From Erythroxylum novogranatense (lineage: Eukaryota > Streptophyta > Magnoliopsida > Malpighiales > Erythroxylaceae), in NCBI GenBank assembly GCA_029891385.1, contig CM057224.1:35841005-35905004 (forward strand): a DNA stretch of 64,000 nt, read 5' to 3'. The notes below the pieces were generated by a model, which did no database searches, was not told where the DNA came from, and was given only the letters and a program-made list of their open reading frames with translations. This document shows, piece by piece, positions 37,011 to 50,160 of the stretch. Both the position numbers and the translations under genes were made by a program. How positions within the stretch are numbered: the stretch's first letter is position 1; the number at the start of each line of letters is the position of its first letter.

Positions 37011-40000
37011 TGTAGCACCCCACACCCGACGAGACCCGAACCCGATATAGACGGTGATATCCGAGCCCGTGACTCGCGATGGTGACGTACTAGAACAGTC
37101 ACTACTTTTTTAAAACTCGATATGACATTTTCTTTTCTTATTTAAAATAGTTGAGTCTTGAAAACAATAATGATTTGGCCCAATTATAACAAAACATTTG
37201 CAATTACAAAACAATTTCAATTATAAACCAATTTCAGTTATACCATACAAGTACACATAAATCAAAAGGGCCCATCAAACAATTCACTACTCTAATGCAG
37301 ATGTGGCGACACCGATCCCGACCGATACTACGCCTTCTGGCGGTAGACATACTCCCGTGTGTCTAACGGGTACTCTTCACTTCGAAAATAGATGCAATGT
37401 TGGGTGAGTTTATGAACTCGGTGAGAAAACCATCATCGATGGTTCACCCAACTCATACATTCACAATCATATACACATAACACACAAGTAGCACTTACAA
37501 GAATATCACATGCAATTTCCTTATTCACATTTCACGGTCATTCACAAATCAATTTACATTTTCAATCGGTCATATACATATGCAATGCCCATAAGACACT
37601 TTCAATTTTTGTTTCGTTGTTGTGACCGTGCTTTGATCATTTACGCTGAGCCAAAGCTCTCAAATCGTTGGACTTGATATGCCTGCGGTGAGCCCGAGGC
37701 TCTATCGGTTGTTGGACCCGAGGTCTCATGCGTTGAGCTTAAAGCTCTATCATATACATTGGGCATGATGTGCCCTGAAAGCCCAGTGATGGGCACAGTG
37801 CATTGAGCCTGTGACTCTGCATACGTTGGTACCACCGGTCACAACTACTATTATCTGATCATTTACTATGCATGAATGCACATGTCACTTTCCAATTTCC
37901 AATTATTGCATTTCTATTTCCAATTTCAATTAATTACTATTTTCGATCATTTCCTAATGTCCTCGGACTTTTAGTCTGGTATTTCATTCCTATGCATTTC
38001 CATTTCATTTCATTAACACATTTACAATCCAATTTACTCATACATTTACACATACTTATTCATATTTGTACTTCAATATCACAATCCAATATTTCGAACA
38101 CCCATGGTTCGAAATCAATCAAATCACTCAATCACATATATCCATCCTTGCTTCCTTATGGCAATCAATGCATATAATTAATAAACACATAAGGTTAAGA
38201 AACCAACTAGGTTACTCACCTGCACTTCCGAGCTACAGCCTGGAAGTCCCAATATCGTCCGTGGAGTGTCGATCCATCGAAACCTCTATGTCAATTCAAA
38301 TAATTCACATTACCATTTTGGCCAATATCAATTCAATAATACATATTTAACAAATACGATAAATACTATACATGTTATGACATTCCCAATCCAATTCCCG
38401 AATTCCTCAATTTGATCACTCTCTTACTAATCCAAAACACTTTCAATTATAATAAACCAATTTACCAATTTCCATAGTCTATAATCACATTTCAATTAAA
38501 ATCATATTCACTAATCATTTGTCATTCGATCCCGATAATCATCTCGATTCAAATTCAATTTCCATTCTTACCAGCTCAATATTCAGAATTCCAAATTCCA
38601 ATTAATTTCTAGAAACCAATTATTTGAAATCAACCTTAAACCCATTACTTGTAACAATCACCTTATAATCCTTTAATCATTTCTTCTTAATTGCAATTTT
38701 CTATTCTTAAAAAATTCAATTCATAGGATTATCAAGAAATCGTAATTTAATTCACTATTCCTTTGCTATTCATAAATTTCGAAACTCAAATCTCTCAAAT
38801 TGAAATTCAAATTCCCAATTTCATAATCTCTAATTTGAAATCAATACATATTCAATTGAATCATTAATTTCCTCAAACCTCAAATTCATTTTCTAAAGCA
38901 TCCTCGCCATGGCAAGATCGCGCCTTGTCACATGCGAATCACGCGTGCTTCGTCGTCATGCAGACGTCACAGACGTCGTGACGACGCTTTTTTTCTCGCC
39001 GCATAGCGCTTTCCACGCACGACGTCAAGGCGTCTTTGAAAGATCTGCTGCGCGCGACGTGTTCTTCATGCGCCGCGGCGTGCAACGACGGACACGCCAA
39101 AAAAACCCAGATTTTCCAGATTTTCGACTAATCAAATCCGTTTCTTTTGGTCTAAAATGCTTCCAATCAACTTAATTCACTACATACTACTCATTTCTAA
39201 CCTCAGATCATCATTTAAATCATTTTCCATCAAAAACCCAAATCAAAACCCACGAAACCCTATCATCGACATTTTCCAACTTTCTAAACAATTTCTTACT
39301 CAAATCTATGATCAAACAACATAAACACATATGAACTTACTTGATTAAGTTATCAATCCGTCAAAAATCCGTCAAACAACTCCAAATCCGATTTCTCACA
39401 CCCACGACCGTCGATTTAAGGCTTAAGAGAAATGAAGAAATAAGCTTACCTTAAGCTTATACATATATATATATATGAGATCCTTCACTTCATGTCCAAT
39501 TCTTAGGGTCTAACACGTCCGATTCTTATTCTATTTTACTCCCAATTTCAAGGCTACTCATAACCAAAATTCCCAAAATCATAATTCAATTTATTTCATA
39601 TTATTTGTCAATCAATCTCGGACCTTAATCACATTAATCACCCTTAGTCAAATTTTCCATCCGATTCAAAACTCTAAAAATTCTGGAAAAATTCTCATAA
39701 ATTCACAAAATTAGGAAATGCTCATTCCTATACTCAATTTCCAATTTCCCTTCCTCTATAATCCATTTCATTCCAATTTCATATTCAAAACCCAATTATA
39801 CACTTACTAAATATCCAATTTTCACAAACCAATTCTCATATGTACAATTTTGATAAATTCCCAATTGCACAATTAAGCCAATTCTCATCGGTCCAATTAT
39901 AACCAATTTCCAATTTCACAATCAAGTCGGGAATTGTCATATATGTATGTACATATATATATACTTATGCAGTCAATAATCATTTATCAATGACTATCAA

Positions 40001-40096
40001 AATCTGTAATGCATGTGCAATGCAACACTTTGCTGCACCAAATCCTAACCCGATCCAAATTACCAATCTACCCACGATCCGATAACGGATGTTACA
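37011..40096 (-). mobile_element. Element G 3' LTR
   Basis: On the minus strand it starts TGTAACATCCGTTATC and ends GGTGTGGGGTGCTACA. It carries a CpG cluster (38903-39106), a donor-like site (38219), a hairpin TTCGAAC/GTTCGAA (38093-38113), an inverted-repeat domain GTTGTGACCG/CGGTCACAAC (37619-37845) and the palindrome core (37429-37443). A TATA-rich run at 39463-39477 lies 620 bp from its start. Confidence 0.9.
38903..39106 (-). repeat. CpG-rich cluster of the element G 3' LTR
   Basis: GC-rich segment with CGTCACAGACGTCGTGACG, CGCGACGTG and CGCCGCGGCG in an AT-rich setting. It is more decayed than in LTRs C, E and H. Confidence 0.75.
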
Positions 40097-40112
40097 ATTC
40101 TCCTCCTAATAA
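40097..40112 (-). other. Polypurine tract of element G
   Basis: The minus strand reads TTATTAGGAGGAGAAT directly before the 3' LTR. The adjoining AAATTTCGAGGACGAAATTT block is shared with coding element D. Confidence 0.85.
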
Positions 40113-43100
40113 AAATTTCGTCCTCGAAATTTCATATACGATTTATCACCAAGTTAGGGAGTCTTTTCGATCATTGATTCTCGATTTCCACTTATTTCGC
40201 TATACTAATAATTTCACAAATCTTTCTTAACCCTATATTGCCCTTTACACACAATTTATCACTTCCAAAATCGATAACACATATATCGGATCCTAACAAT
40301 ATTTTCCAATTCAGTCTTTGTAACATTTTGGGATCCGAATCATCTTTTAGGATTTTAGACGGACTTGCTATTTTAATCACACTACAACTGCTTACTTACC
40401 TCTTTTTCCTTTCTATTTATCTTTTAGGTTACCACTGACTTGTCAATCCATAAATCGATTCACAACACGGTCACATCGAGGCCCCTAATAACAAATTTCA
40501 TTTCCCATTTACCGTTATCTCAATCAATACATAGATTGGCCAAGGTGACACATTTAGAAACATTCTCAGATCGCTTAACATATTGCATCTCTCCAATGCC
40601 AATTTCTAATCTCATCGTTTCAACAATTTCGTAATCATTAATTTAATTCATTCTCATCAACTTGAATTTCTTATACCATATTACCGATTCAAACACCATC
40701 AATCTTAACTTAAATCATTCAGTATTCTAATTATATTAGGTCCCGATCATTTTACTATCCGAATGAACAACTCCTTTTAGATATAAAACCTTTCATACAC
40801 TTTTCAAATGATATCTCCAATGAAACACAATCAATCTTATCTATGCATCAATCTCATAATCTTATGAACTCCAAACCTATATTAGTTTCACACTGATAAC
40901 ACACAGTCAACCATATAGGTCAAACATACTCATAATCTTTCAACGTCACATTTTACTTTATGTTACACTTTTAATACACTTACAATTCCTTTCATGAGTT
41001 TTACTCATATTTCCTAATCCAGTCACATTACTCATTTTCTTTACGCCTAATCTATTCACACATTTCTCGATACTATCCACTATTCAAAATTCTCGATTCG
41101 GATTTTGCCATGCTTTCAATACACCTCTCGCACACTTGATGTGGAATCCCCAATTGCTAATATGTTCCTTTTACACTTTACCAACTCGATAGCTTTACAT
41201 ATAATCTTTCATCCAGTTTCATAATCTTATCATCTAATTATTTGCTTCCTTATCAAAATTCGGAAACATTCGAACACATAATCCTTTTTCCCAATTTACT
41301 CATATAACTTAATCATTATTACTTTACAAACGATATTCATCCAAAACATTTTCTGTATAAATAGAATCTCCAAACTTTTCACAACACTTTCCAATACACT
41401 ATTCAATACAATAGATTTTAAGTCATCAAATACCAATGCAGCCCATAAGCTTATACCGATCTCCATACATAGAATCTCTTTACATTTTTCCAATAGATCA
41501 CATTATCATCTTTACAATTCATTTCATATTATAACACCAATTCAATTGATACGATCAATACTCGAATTGAACATTTCTCTAAGTATCTCTTCTTACAATC
41601 ATTTGTCATACACTTCACATATTTTCCTTTTAACACTTTCCTTATCATTTACAATCGTAAGACCTTTACCAATTTCGGGTGTATCCAAGATACAATCAAT
41701 CCTATTATAACTCCAAATTCTTTATATACTTATCCTTTACAATTTCACATTTATCATTGCCTCTATTTGCATTTAATCTCCCAATACCATGTTCAATAAT
41801 AATAATTCATCCACTAATTATTCTACCAAGATCAAATTCACTCTTATAAATCTTACATGTCAAACAATTTCCTCAATCGTGCTAATTTCTCTTATTCACT
41901 TTTCAAATGTATTCAATCGATCATCATCCACTTTGAACACAATTTAAACATTTCACTCTAAACACAAGTAAGATATGTTGCTCTTCAAAGAAGATAATGA
42001 CTCTTCATATCAATAATCAATTTATATCATTTCCTAATTATCGGTTGTCTCCAATGAGGAACAAATTTTCTCACGATCTTTCTCCATTTCATCAAATATA
42101 TTTTGACACACATTCTTTTACACTGGATTCTCCACATATTTCAATTTATTCACTATCATTTCAAACAAAATTTTCAAAACCACTTTATACTTTCCGATAT
42201 TCACACAAAATATATCTGACCCGATATTCTCCTTAAATCACAACCGATATCCTTTTCTTTGCTCAATACTCCTATTACACAATCAAACTCTTTACATTAT
42301 CGTAACACATACTTTCTTAATAACTTATTCTATTTTTTTCCTCTCCTAAAAGCGACTTTTCATTTATTTCACATTTTTCTCCAATTTGTCCTTTCATTTC
42401 TAAACTTTTCAATTTTAATCATCTAATCAACTTAATTCAATTCAGGGAAATTCTTCTTTCAATTCCTAATCATCAACCGTCGTCACATTTCTTATCGATT
42501 TCAATTATTCACAATGTCCTGTGACGATCAATCTATACCATAATCCACATAACCAAAGCATCTCTTTTTGATACCGTTCATTGAGGTACATACCATTTAC
42601 AGTATTACATTAATTTACCACTTAGTCACTTACGCTAAAGACACTTCAATCTCATTTGATCTTTGACCACCTTTTTCCTTTTCGCACCTATCCTCGATCA
42701 CGAGGCTTTTCCTTACCAACATCCTAATTACAATCTCAATTCATTTCCAAATATCACTATAAACACTTTTGGTTCTTACTCTATCTCACATGAACTTTTA
42801 ACTATTTGACTTGGCGGTTATCCACTAATGCACCAATTGATTTCCGATATCATTTCCATTTATCAGGTGTGCATTCGCATAGGCAAATCCGTTGACCTTA
42901 ACAACTTTTTACTTTTTCTTCTCTCAATACTATTTTCTCTCATTTCGATCCTTTCATCATTTTGTTTTACGCAACCACACTCCAATCCGTATCACAAATA
43001 TACATTCATTGTTGCTTTCTCACTTAACATATTCAAATTCTAGGTCATAGACCTCCAATCATAACTCCCATCACGCTCACAAGCAACTCTCGATCATAAA

Positions 43101-43388
43101 ACATTTTATTTGCCATCTTCACATATCTCTATATTTCTTCTATCACTTCACAACTACACATATACAATTCACATCTACTTCCCATTCACGATTTTTCCAA
43201 TATCACTCTAATGTCGATTTCATAATACGCCTATCAATACCAATACACTAAATCTCCAATCATCATATCGCACCGTATACTTGTTCTTTTCTTTGATTTC
43301 TACAATTTTCATTTATCACTTTTTCCATATCATCTTTTCCTCACTATTTCTAACCACTTAAATCACTAGTACAGCTCATGTATGAGAC

Positions 43389-43433
43389 TCATATGCTAGA
43401 CCGGGATCGATTGTCACTATCTCGCCGAGACAT
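43389..43433 (-). CDS. 14-codon ORF after the primer site of element G
   Basis: Reads MSRRDSDNRSRSSI and stops at TGA. Element H has an ORF of equal length at the matching place, with the same first three and last three residues (MSR, SSI) and the same stop. It may be the remaining start of gag, or just conserved leader sequence. Whether it is translated is unknown. Confidence 0.3.
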   Translation of the reverse strand: MSRRDSDNRSRSSI

Positions 43434-43496
43434 AACTTATATGCATGCACTTTGACACATTTGTCTCAGAATGCCCATGTAAGATTGTACTTCTGG

Positions 43497-43508
43497 GCTC
43501 TGATACCA
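43497..43508 (-). other. Primer binding site of element G (tRNA-iMet)
   Basis: The minus strand reads TGGTATCAGAGC exactly, 4 nt inside the LTR, followed by CCAGAAGT. Confidence 0.9.
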
Positions 43509-43512
43509 CAAA

Positions 43513-46500
43513 TGTAGCACCCCACACCCGACGAGACCCGAACCCGATATCGACGGTGATATCCAAGCCCGTGACTCGCGATGGTGGTGTACTAGAACAG
43601 TCACTACTTTTTTAAAACTCGATATGACATTTTCTTTTCTTACGAAAACAGTTGAGTGCGCAAAACAATAATGATTTGACCCAATTATAACAAAACATTT
43701 GCAATTACAAAACAATTTCAATTATAAACCAATTTCAGTTATACCATACAAGTACACAAATCAAAAGGGGCCCACTGAAACAATTCACTACTCTAATGCA
43801 GATGTGACGACACTGATCCCGACCCGACATCGCTTGCTAGCGGTAGACATACTCTCGTGTCTAACGGGTACTCTTCACTTCCTGAAAAATAGATGCAATG
43901 TTGGGTGAGTTTGCGAACTCAAGAGAAACCATCATCGATGGTTCACCCAACTCATGCATTCACAATCATATACACATAACACACAAGAGCACTTACGGAA
44001 TATCACATGCAATTTCCTTATTCACATTTCACACCATTCACAATCAATTTACATTTTCAGTCAATCATATACATATGCAATGCCCATGAGACACTTTCAA
44101 TTTTCGTTTCGTTGTTGTGACCGTGCGCCTGATCATTTACGTTGAGCCAGTGGCTCTGAAATCGTTAGGCTTGATATGCTCTGCGGTGAGCCTGAGGCTC
44201 TATCAGTTGTTGGACCTGAGGTCCTGTGCGTTGAGCTTAAAGCTCTATCATATACATTGGGCATGATGTGCCTCAAAGCCCAAAGGATTCGCACAAAGCA
44301 TCGAGCTCGTGGCTCTACATACGTTGGTACCACCGGTCACAGTTACTATTATCTGATCATTTACTATGCATGAATGCACATGTCACTTTCCAATTTCCAA
44401 TTATTGCATTTCTATTTCCAATTTCAATTAATTACTATTTCCGATTATTTCCCAATGTCCTCGGACTTTTAGTCTGGTATTTCATTCCTATGCATTTCCA
44501 TTTCATTTCATTAACACATTTACAATCCAATTTACTCATGCATTTACACATACTTATTCACATTTGCACTTCAATATCACAATCCAATATTTCGAACACC
44601 CATGGTTCGAAATCAATCAAATCACTCAATCACATATATCCATCCTTGCTTCCTCTTGCAATCAATGCATATAATTAATAAACACATAAGGTTGAGAAAC
44701 CAACTAGGTTACTCACCGCACTTCCGAAGCTGACACGGAAGTCCCAATATCGTCTGTGGAGTGTCGATCCATCTAACCTCTATGTCAATTCAAATAATTC
44801 ACATTACCATTTTGGCCAATATCAATTCAATAATACATATTTAACAAATACGATAAATACTATACATGTTATGACATTCTCAATCCAATTCCCAATTCCT
44901 CAATTTGATCACTCTCTTACTAATCCATAACACTTTCAATTATAATAAACCAATTTACCAATTTCCATAGTCTATAATCACATTTCAATTAAAATCATAT
45001 TCACTAATCATTTGTCATTCGATCCCGATAATCATCTCGATTCAAATTCAATTTCCATTCTTACCAGCTCAATATTCAGTAGTCTCCAAATTCCAATTAA
45101 TTTCTAGAAACCAATTATTTGAAATCAACCTTAAACCCATTACTTGTAACAATCACCTTATAACCCTTTAATCATTTCTTCTTAATTGCAATTTTCTATT
45201 CTTAAAAAATTCAATTCATAGGATTATCAAGAAATCGAATTTAATTCACTATTCCTTTGCTATTCATAAATTTTGAAACTCAAATCTCTCGAAATTGAAA
45301 TTCAATTCCAATTTCATAATCTCTAATTTGAAATCAATACATATTCAATTGAATCATTAATTTCCTCAAAACCTCAAATTCATTTTCGAAGCATCCTCAT
45401 TGCGCGCAGGCGCCATGGCAATGAAGCTTCCATTTTCGCGTTGTCATGGCAAGATCGCAAGCCTTGTCACAAGCGAATCACGTTGTTCGTCATAGGCAGA
45501 CGCTCACAGACGTAGCGACATGACGCCTTTTTCCTCCCAGCGCGCTTTCCCACGCGACGTCACAAGCGTCTTGAAAGGGCCCTGCTGGCCAAGCGCAACG
45601 ACGGACACGCCTAGAAAACCCAGATTTTCCAGATTTTGATGATCAAATCCGCTTTTTTTGGTCTAAAACGCTTCCATCAACTTAATTCACTACATACTAC
45701 TCATTTCTAACCTCGATCATCATTTAAATCATTTTCCATCAAAACCCAAATCAAAACCCACGAAACCCTATCATCGACATTTTCCAACTTTCTAAACAAT
45801 TTCTTACTCAAATCTATGATCAAACAACATAAACACATATGAACTTACTTGATTAAGTTATCAATCCGTCGAAAATCCACAAACAACTCCAAATCCACGA
45901 TTTCTCACACCCACGACCGTCGAAGGCTAAGAGAAATGAAGAAATAAGCTTACCTTAAGCTTATACATATATATATATATGAGATCCTCCACTTCATGTC
46001 CAATTCTTGTGGTCTAACACGTCCGATTCTTATTCTATTTTACTCCCAATTTTATGCTACTCATAACCAAAATTCTCAAAATCATAATTCAATTTATTTC
46101 ATATTATTTGTCAATCAATCTCGGACCCTAATCACATTAATCACCCTTAGCCAAATTTTTCGTCCGATCCAAAACTCTAAAATTCGGAAAAATTCTCATA
46201 AATTCACAAAATTAGGAAATGCTCATTCCTATACTCAATTTCCGATTTCCTTTCTCTATAATCCATTTCATTCCAATTTCATATTCAAAACCCAATTATA
46301 CACTTACTAAATATCCAATTTTCACAAACCAATTCTCATATGTACAATTTTGATAAATTCCCAATTGCACAATTAAGCCAATTCTCATCGGACCAATTAT
46401 AACCAATTTCCAATTTCACAATCAAGTCGGAATTGTCATATATGTATGTACATATATATATACTTATGCAAATAATAATCATTTATCAATGACTATCAAA

Positions 46501-46595
46501 ATCTGTAATGCATGTGCAATGCAACACTTTGCTGCACTCAAATCCTAACCCGATCCAAATTACCAATCTACCGTCAACCGATAACGGATGTTAAA
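43513..46595 (-). mobile_element. Element G middle LTR
   Basis: About the same length as 37011-40096 (3083 against 3086 bp) and alignable end to end. It ends GTTAAA on the plus strand where the canonical terminus is GTTACA, so one terminal base is mutated. A polypurine tract follows again at 46596-46611, which shows that another internal region once lay beyond it. CpG cluster at 45393-45612; inverted-repeat domain at 44114-44343. Confidence 0.9.
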
Positions 46596-46802
46596 ATTCT
46601 CCTCCTAATAAAAATTTCGTCCTCGAAATTTCATATACGATTTATCACCAAGTTAGGGGAGTCTTTTCGATCATTGATTCTCTGATTTCCACTTATTTCG
46701 CTATACGAATAATTTCTGTCAAATCTTTCTTAACCCTATATTGCCCTTTTACACACAATTTATCACTTCCAAAATCGATAGCACATATATCGGATCCTAA
46801 CA
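46596..46802 (-). other. Element G second internal fragment (about 207 bp)
   Basis: Matches 40097-40306 of the first internal region, including the polypurine tract. It then breaks off at GGATCCTAACA and joins LTR sequence after a few filler bases. Confidence 0.85.
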
Positions 46803-47174
46803 CATATACTCAATTTCCAATTTCCCTTTCTCTATAATCCATTTCATTCCAATTTCATATTCAAAACCCAATTATACACTTACTAAATATCCAATTTTCA
46901 CAAACCAATTCTCATATGTACAATTTTGATAAATTCCCAATTGCACAATTAAGCCAATTCTCATCGGACCAATTATAACCAATTTCTAATTTCACAATCA
47001 AGTCGGGAATTATCATATATGTATGTACATATATATATACTTATGCAGTCAATAATCATTTATCAATTACTATCAAAACTGTAATGCATGTGCAATGCAA
47101 CACTTTGCCTGTACCAAATCCTAACCCGATCCAAATTACCAATCTACCCGTCAGTCCGATAACGGGATGTTACA
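46803..47174 (-). mobile_element. Element G outer LTR fragment (about 370 bp)
   Basis: Repeats the first 370 bp of the LTR (as at 39725-40096) and ends in the intact TGTTACA terminus beside the CACAA duplication. The rest of this 5' LTR and most of the second internal region are deleted. Confidence 0.88.
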
Positions 47175-47298
47175 CACAATTCATACACAATTTCATTTCT
47201 ATTTATAAAAAATTAATAACCTTTGTTGTTGAATTCAAAAAGATTGATCGAAAGAAAGTGAGGGTTCATTGAAATAACCCTACAAGAAAACCCGCTCA
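47175..47298. other. AT-rich flank between elements G and H
   Basis: Continuation of the host sequence left of element G, starting with the second CACAA copy. A short inverted repeat GGGTT...AACCC lies near 47262-47281. No gene seen. Confidence 0.5.
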
Positions 47299-50144
47299 TG
47301 TAGCATCCCACTCCCGCAAGACCCAAACTCGACATCGATGGTGATATCCGAGCTCGTGCCTCACGAGGGTGGTATGCTAGAGCAGTCAAACAGTTCAAAA
47401 GCTCAGTAAGATGTTTTTATTTTTTTAAAAAACAATCACATTACAATACAACATTTATCAAATGGGGACCCTCTGAAATAACAGTACTATTCTGCGGAAT
47501 ACCAAAATTACATATGAATCAGAATGACACTAATGCAGACATGAACTGATCCCGACCTCAGTCTCTGACTTGCTTACAGTAGGCATACTCCCGTTTGTCT
47601 AACGGGGTACTCTTCAATTCTTGAAAAAATATTGCAATTTTGGGTGAGTTTGCGAACTCAGTGAGAAACCATCATTGATGGTTCACTCAACTCATGCATA
47701 TACAAACAATTCACAGAGTATCGCTTAGTATCACTTTCATAAATATCACATGCACTGTCATTTCACAATTATAAGGCATTTCGCCTTTCACACAGTTCAC
47801 ATTTAATCATTCATATATACAATGCACATGTGACACTTTCCATTTTATTTCGGTGTTGTGACCGTGTGCCTGAATTGTCCCAGTTACGGGCACATTAACG
47901 GTGAGCCGGTGGCTCTGAAATACATTGGGCCTGAATGCCCTGATACGGTGAGCCTGTGGCTCTGAAATACGTTGGGCTCGAGGCCCTGTTGCGTTGAGCT
48001 TTAAGCTCTAAAATACGTTGGCTGCTCCGGTCACAACTGTCATTATCTGATCATACTTTTATGCATGGATGCATATGTCCCAATTTACATTTACAGTCAG
48101 TTTACATTTCAGTGTCCCATTTCCCATTCCTTCGGACCTTCAGTCCGGTATTTTAGTCATAACAGTTTTCACAATTTATTTCATTGAAGCATTCACAATC
48201 AGTTACACACAATAGCACTTCAATATCAAGTTCCCAATACTTCGGACACCTATGGTCCGAAATCAATCAAAATCAAACACATAATTCCTCTGTTATCTCC
48301 ACATGGCATAAGCATATAATATTAAACACATAAAGGTTGAGGAACTAACTAGGTTACTCACCTGCACTTCCGAGCTACTGCCTGGAAGTCCCAGCAATAT
48401 CCGTAGAATATCGTTCCATCGGTGCCTCTATAACAATCAAATCATTTCCCATTACTAAATGCACAATCAGAATAATTCAATGATGCACATGTCTTAATTA
48501 AAAGATGTACGATGCAAGTTCATGACCTTCCCGGCGCTATTACCCAATTTCCACTTTCTTTTTGTCAAAAACTAACTTTTCACTCAATTGCTCAGTAAAG
48601 ACTCATTTCAATTCAATGGCATATTACAGAACTCCCCAATTTCAATTCTAACATTCAGTCAATTTACCAAGTCATACACACTAGGATATTCTCAAGAAAG
48701 ACCTCAATTTCAGTGTCACTATTCTTTAGATTAAAATTCACCCTTTATGCTCAGTTTCTAAAATCCCAATAACATTTTCTTAAATTCAGAATTCTCACAA
48801 TTATACCCCAATTATCATGAAACAATCCCTGAGGTTGCAATAGGAAACCATATTCAACTTTCTTTCAATATTCAAGATCTCGCTCATTTGATTTCAAATT
48901 TTCTTTCTTAACATCAATTGTAGACCTCTTGCTCTAGATCATAACGAATCAAGAATCACCTCAATTGGAGGTCTACACCATTAGTTATGACTCAAAAACT
49001 AAACCAACTCAGTTCAGAAAAACCATTCTCGCCGCGACATAAGAACACTCGCCGCGGCGTCCCATCGTTCCAGAGTTGCTCGCCGCGGCGTGGATTTTTC
49101 ACGCTCTTCGCGATGTTCCATCTAGGCTCGTCGCAACGTATAAATTCTCGCTCATCCCGACGTCTACGATCGTCGCGACGCGCGCTCGTCGCGACGTCTA
49201 AATTATTACTCGTCGCGACGTGCAGTCGTCTTCTCCGATTCTCTTTTTTTTCTTTTCTCTTTCTAAAACCAGTTACAACTCACCCATAACTACCCCAACC
49301 TTTCACAATCAAACCCATGAATGCATTAACTAACAAATAACAACATACAATCAATTTACTTACCAAATCAAGCTCAAATCTTCAACTCTTGACAAATCCT
49401 CCAATTTCTTTTACACTTACGGGCTCCCCCTCAAAACTTCAAAATCTTCATCTTCCTTAAGGTTAAAGCTTGGCTTTGCAAGTAGAGAAGAAGCAAGCAA
49501 GCTAGAAATGGAAATCACGAAGGGAGGAAGAACGAAAATCACCAAGGAAGAAGAAACAATCGTGCCCTAGGAGAGAAAGGATTTCCTTTCTTCAAACTTT
49601 TGAAAACCTAAGGCATTTAAAGGTTAACAATTAAGCCTCTTGTCGTTTTCCTCACAAAACCATTTAAATCTCTTTCTCTTTTCAATTTCATTTCTAGTCC
49701 AATTCATCTCCAAATTTCAATGGCTCGACATAATAATTTCTAAAATCATATATCTAATTTTCTATGGCCATTGGACAGATATTCAAGTGCTATACAATCA
49801 ATCAGTCCGCCACTCAGAAAATTTTCGATCCAGACATTTACTCTCAAAATTTTCAGAAATATTTACTAAGGTTCACTATCAACTGGCGATCATTCTAATA
49901 CAATCCCAATTCAATCGTTCAAACCCAAATGTTCCATAATTCCCAATAAATCATAAATCATATCATTTTCACAATTAAATGCCGGGAATGTCAAAAATGC
50001 ATGTACCTATATGTGCATGTGCAAAAAGACTCATTCCTCTAAAATTAGAGGTCAAATAAATGTTCAAATCAAAATATGCAATTTAATGAACTAGCCTGTC
50101 CAAATTTATCAATATAACCTTCCCATCGGGGATGGGATGTTACA
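47299..50144 (-). mobile_element. Element H 3' LTR
   Basis: On the minus strand it starts TGTAACATCCCATCCCC and ends GCGGGAGTGGGATGCTACA. It contains a CpG cluster (49025-49235), a donor-like site (48361), hairpins TTCGGAC/GTCCGAA (48241-48261) and CGGAC/GTCCG (48133-48147), an inverted-repeat domain (47855-48037) and the palindrome core near 47670-47690. Confidence 0.9.
49025..49235 (-). repeat. CpG-rich palindrome cluster of the element H LTR
   Basis: Repeated CTCGCCGCGGCGT, CGTCGCGACG and CGTCGCAACG units, about 25-30 bp apart. Confidence 0.85.
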
Positions 50145-50160
50145 ATTCTCCTCGCTTAAG
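50145..50160 (-). other. Polypurine tract of element H
   Basis: The minus strand reads CTTAAGCGAGGAGAAT directly before the 3' LTR, a variant of the family tract. Confidence 0.75.

Larger units (their letters stand above)
40097..43512 (-). other. Non-coding internal region of element G (3.4 kb)
   Basis: Bounded by the polypurine tract at 40097 and the primer site at 43497. No gag, protease, RT, RNase H or integrase motif appears in any frame; the longest frames are about 100 codons and unlike any family I know. It is pyrimidine- and AT-rich on the plus strand. Segments are clearly similar to the internal region of element H (for example GGATCCGAATCATCTTTTAG near 40331 against GAATCCGAAACATCTTTTAG near 50412), so the non-coding interior has been kept in two subfamilies. 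This fits a large retrotransposon derivative mobilised in trans. Confidence 0.75.
37011..47174 (-). mobile_element. Non-coding Tekay-type LTR element (LARD-like) with a tandem LTR structure (element G)
   Basis: Flanked by a perfect CACAA duplication (37006-37010, 47175-47179). The plus-strand order is LTR 37011-40096, internal 40097-43512, LTR 43513-46595, internal fragment 46596-about 46802, LTR fragment about 46803-47174. It has a family primer site and polypurine tract but no gag or pol. The single target duplication around the whole set shows one locus that either inserted as a tandem or became one by unequal recombination, followed by a deletion. Confidence 0.9.

Noticed and set aside
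40009..43043. Several 60-80 codon frames in the element G interior
   Set aside because: None matches a protein family or recurs in element H at the same place; chance frames in AT-rich DNA.
33481..47298. Terminal inverted repeats and 8-bp duplication for the hAT element
   Set aside because: I compared the flanks by eye and found no convincing pair, so no element boundaries are given.
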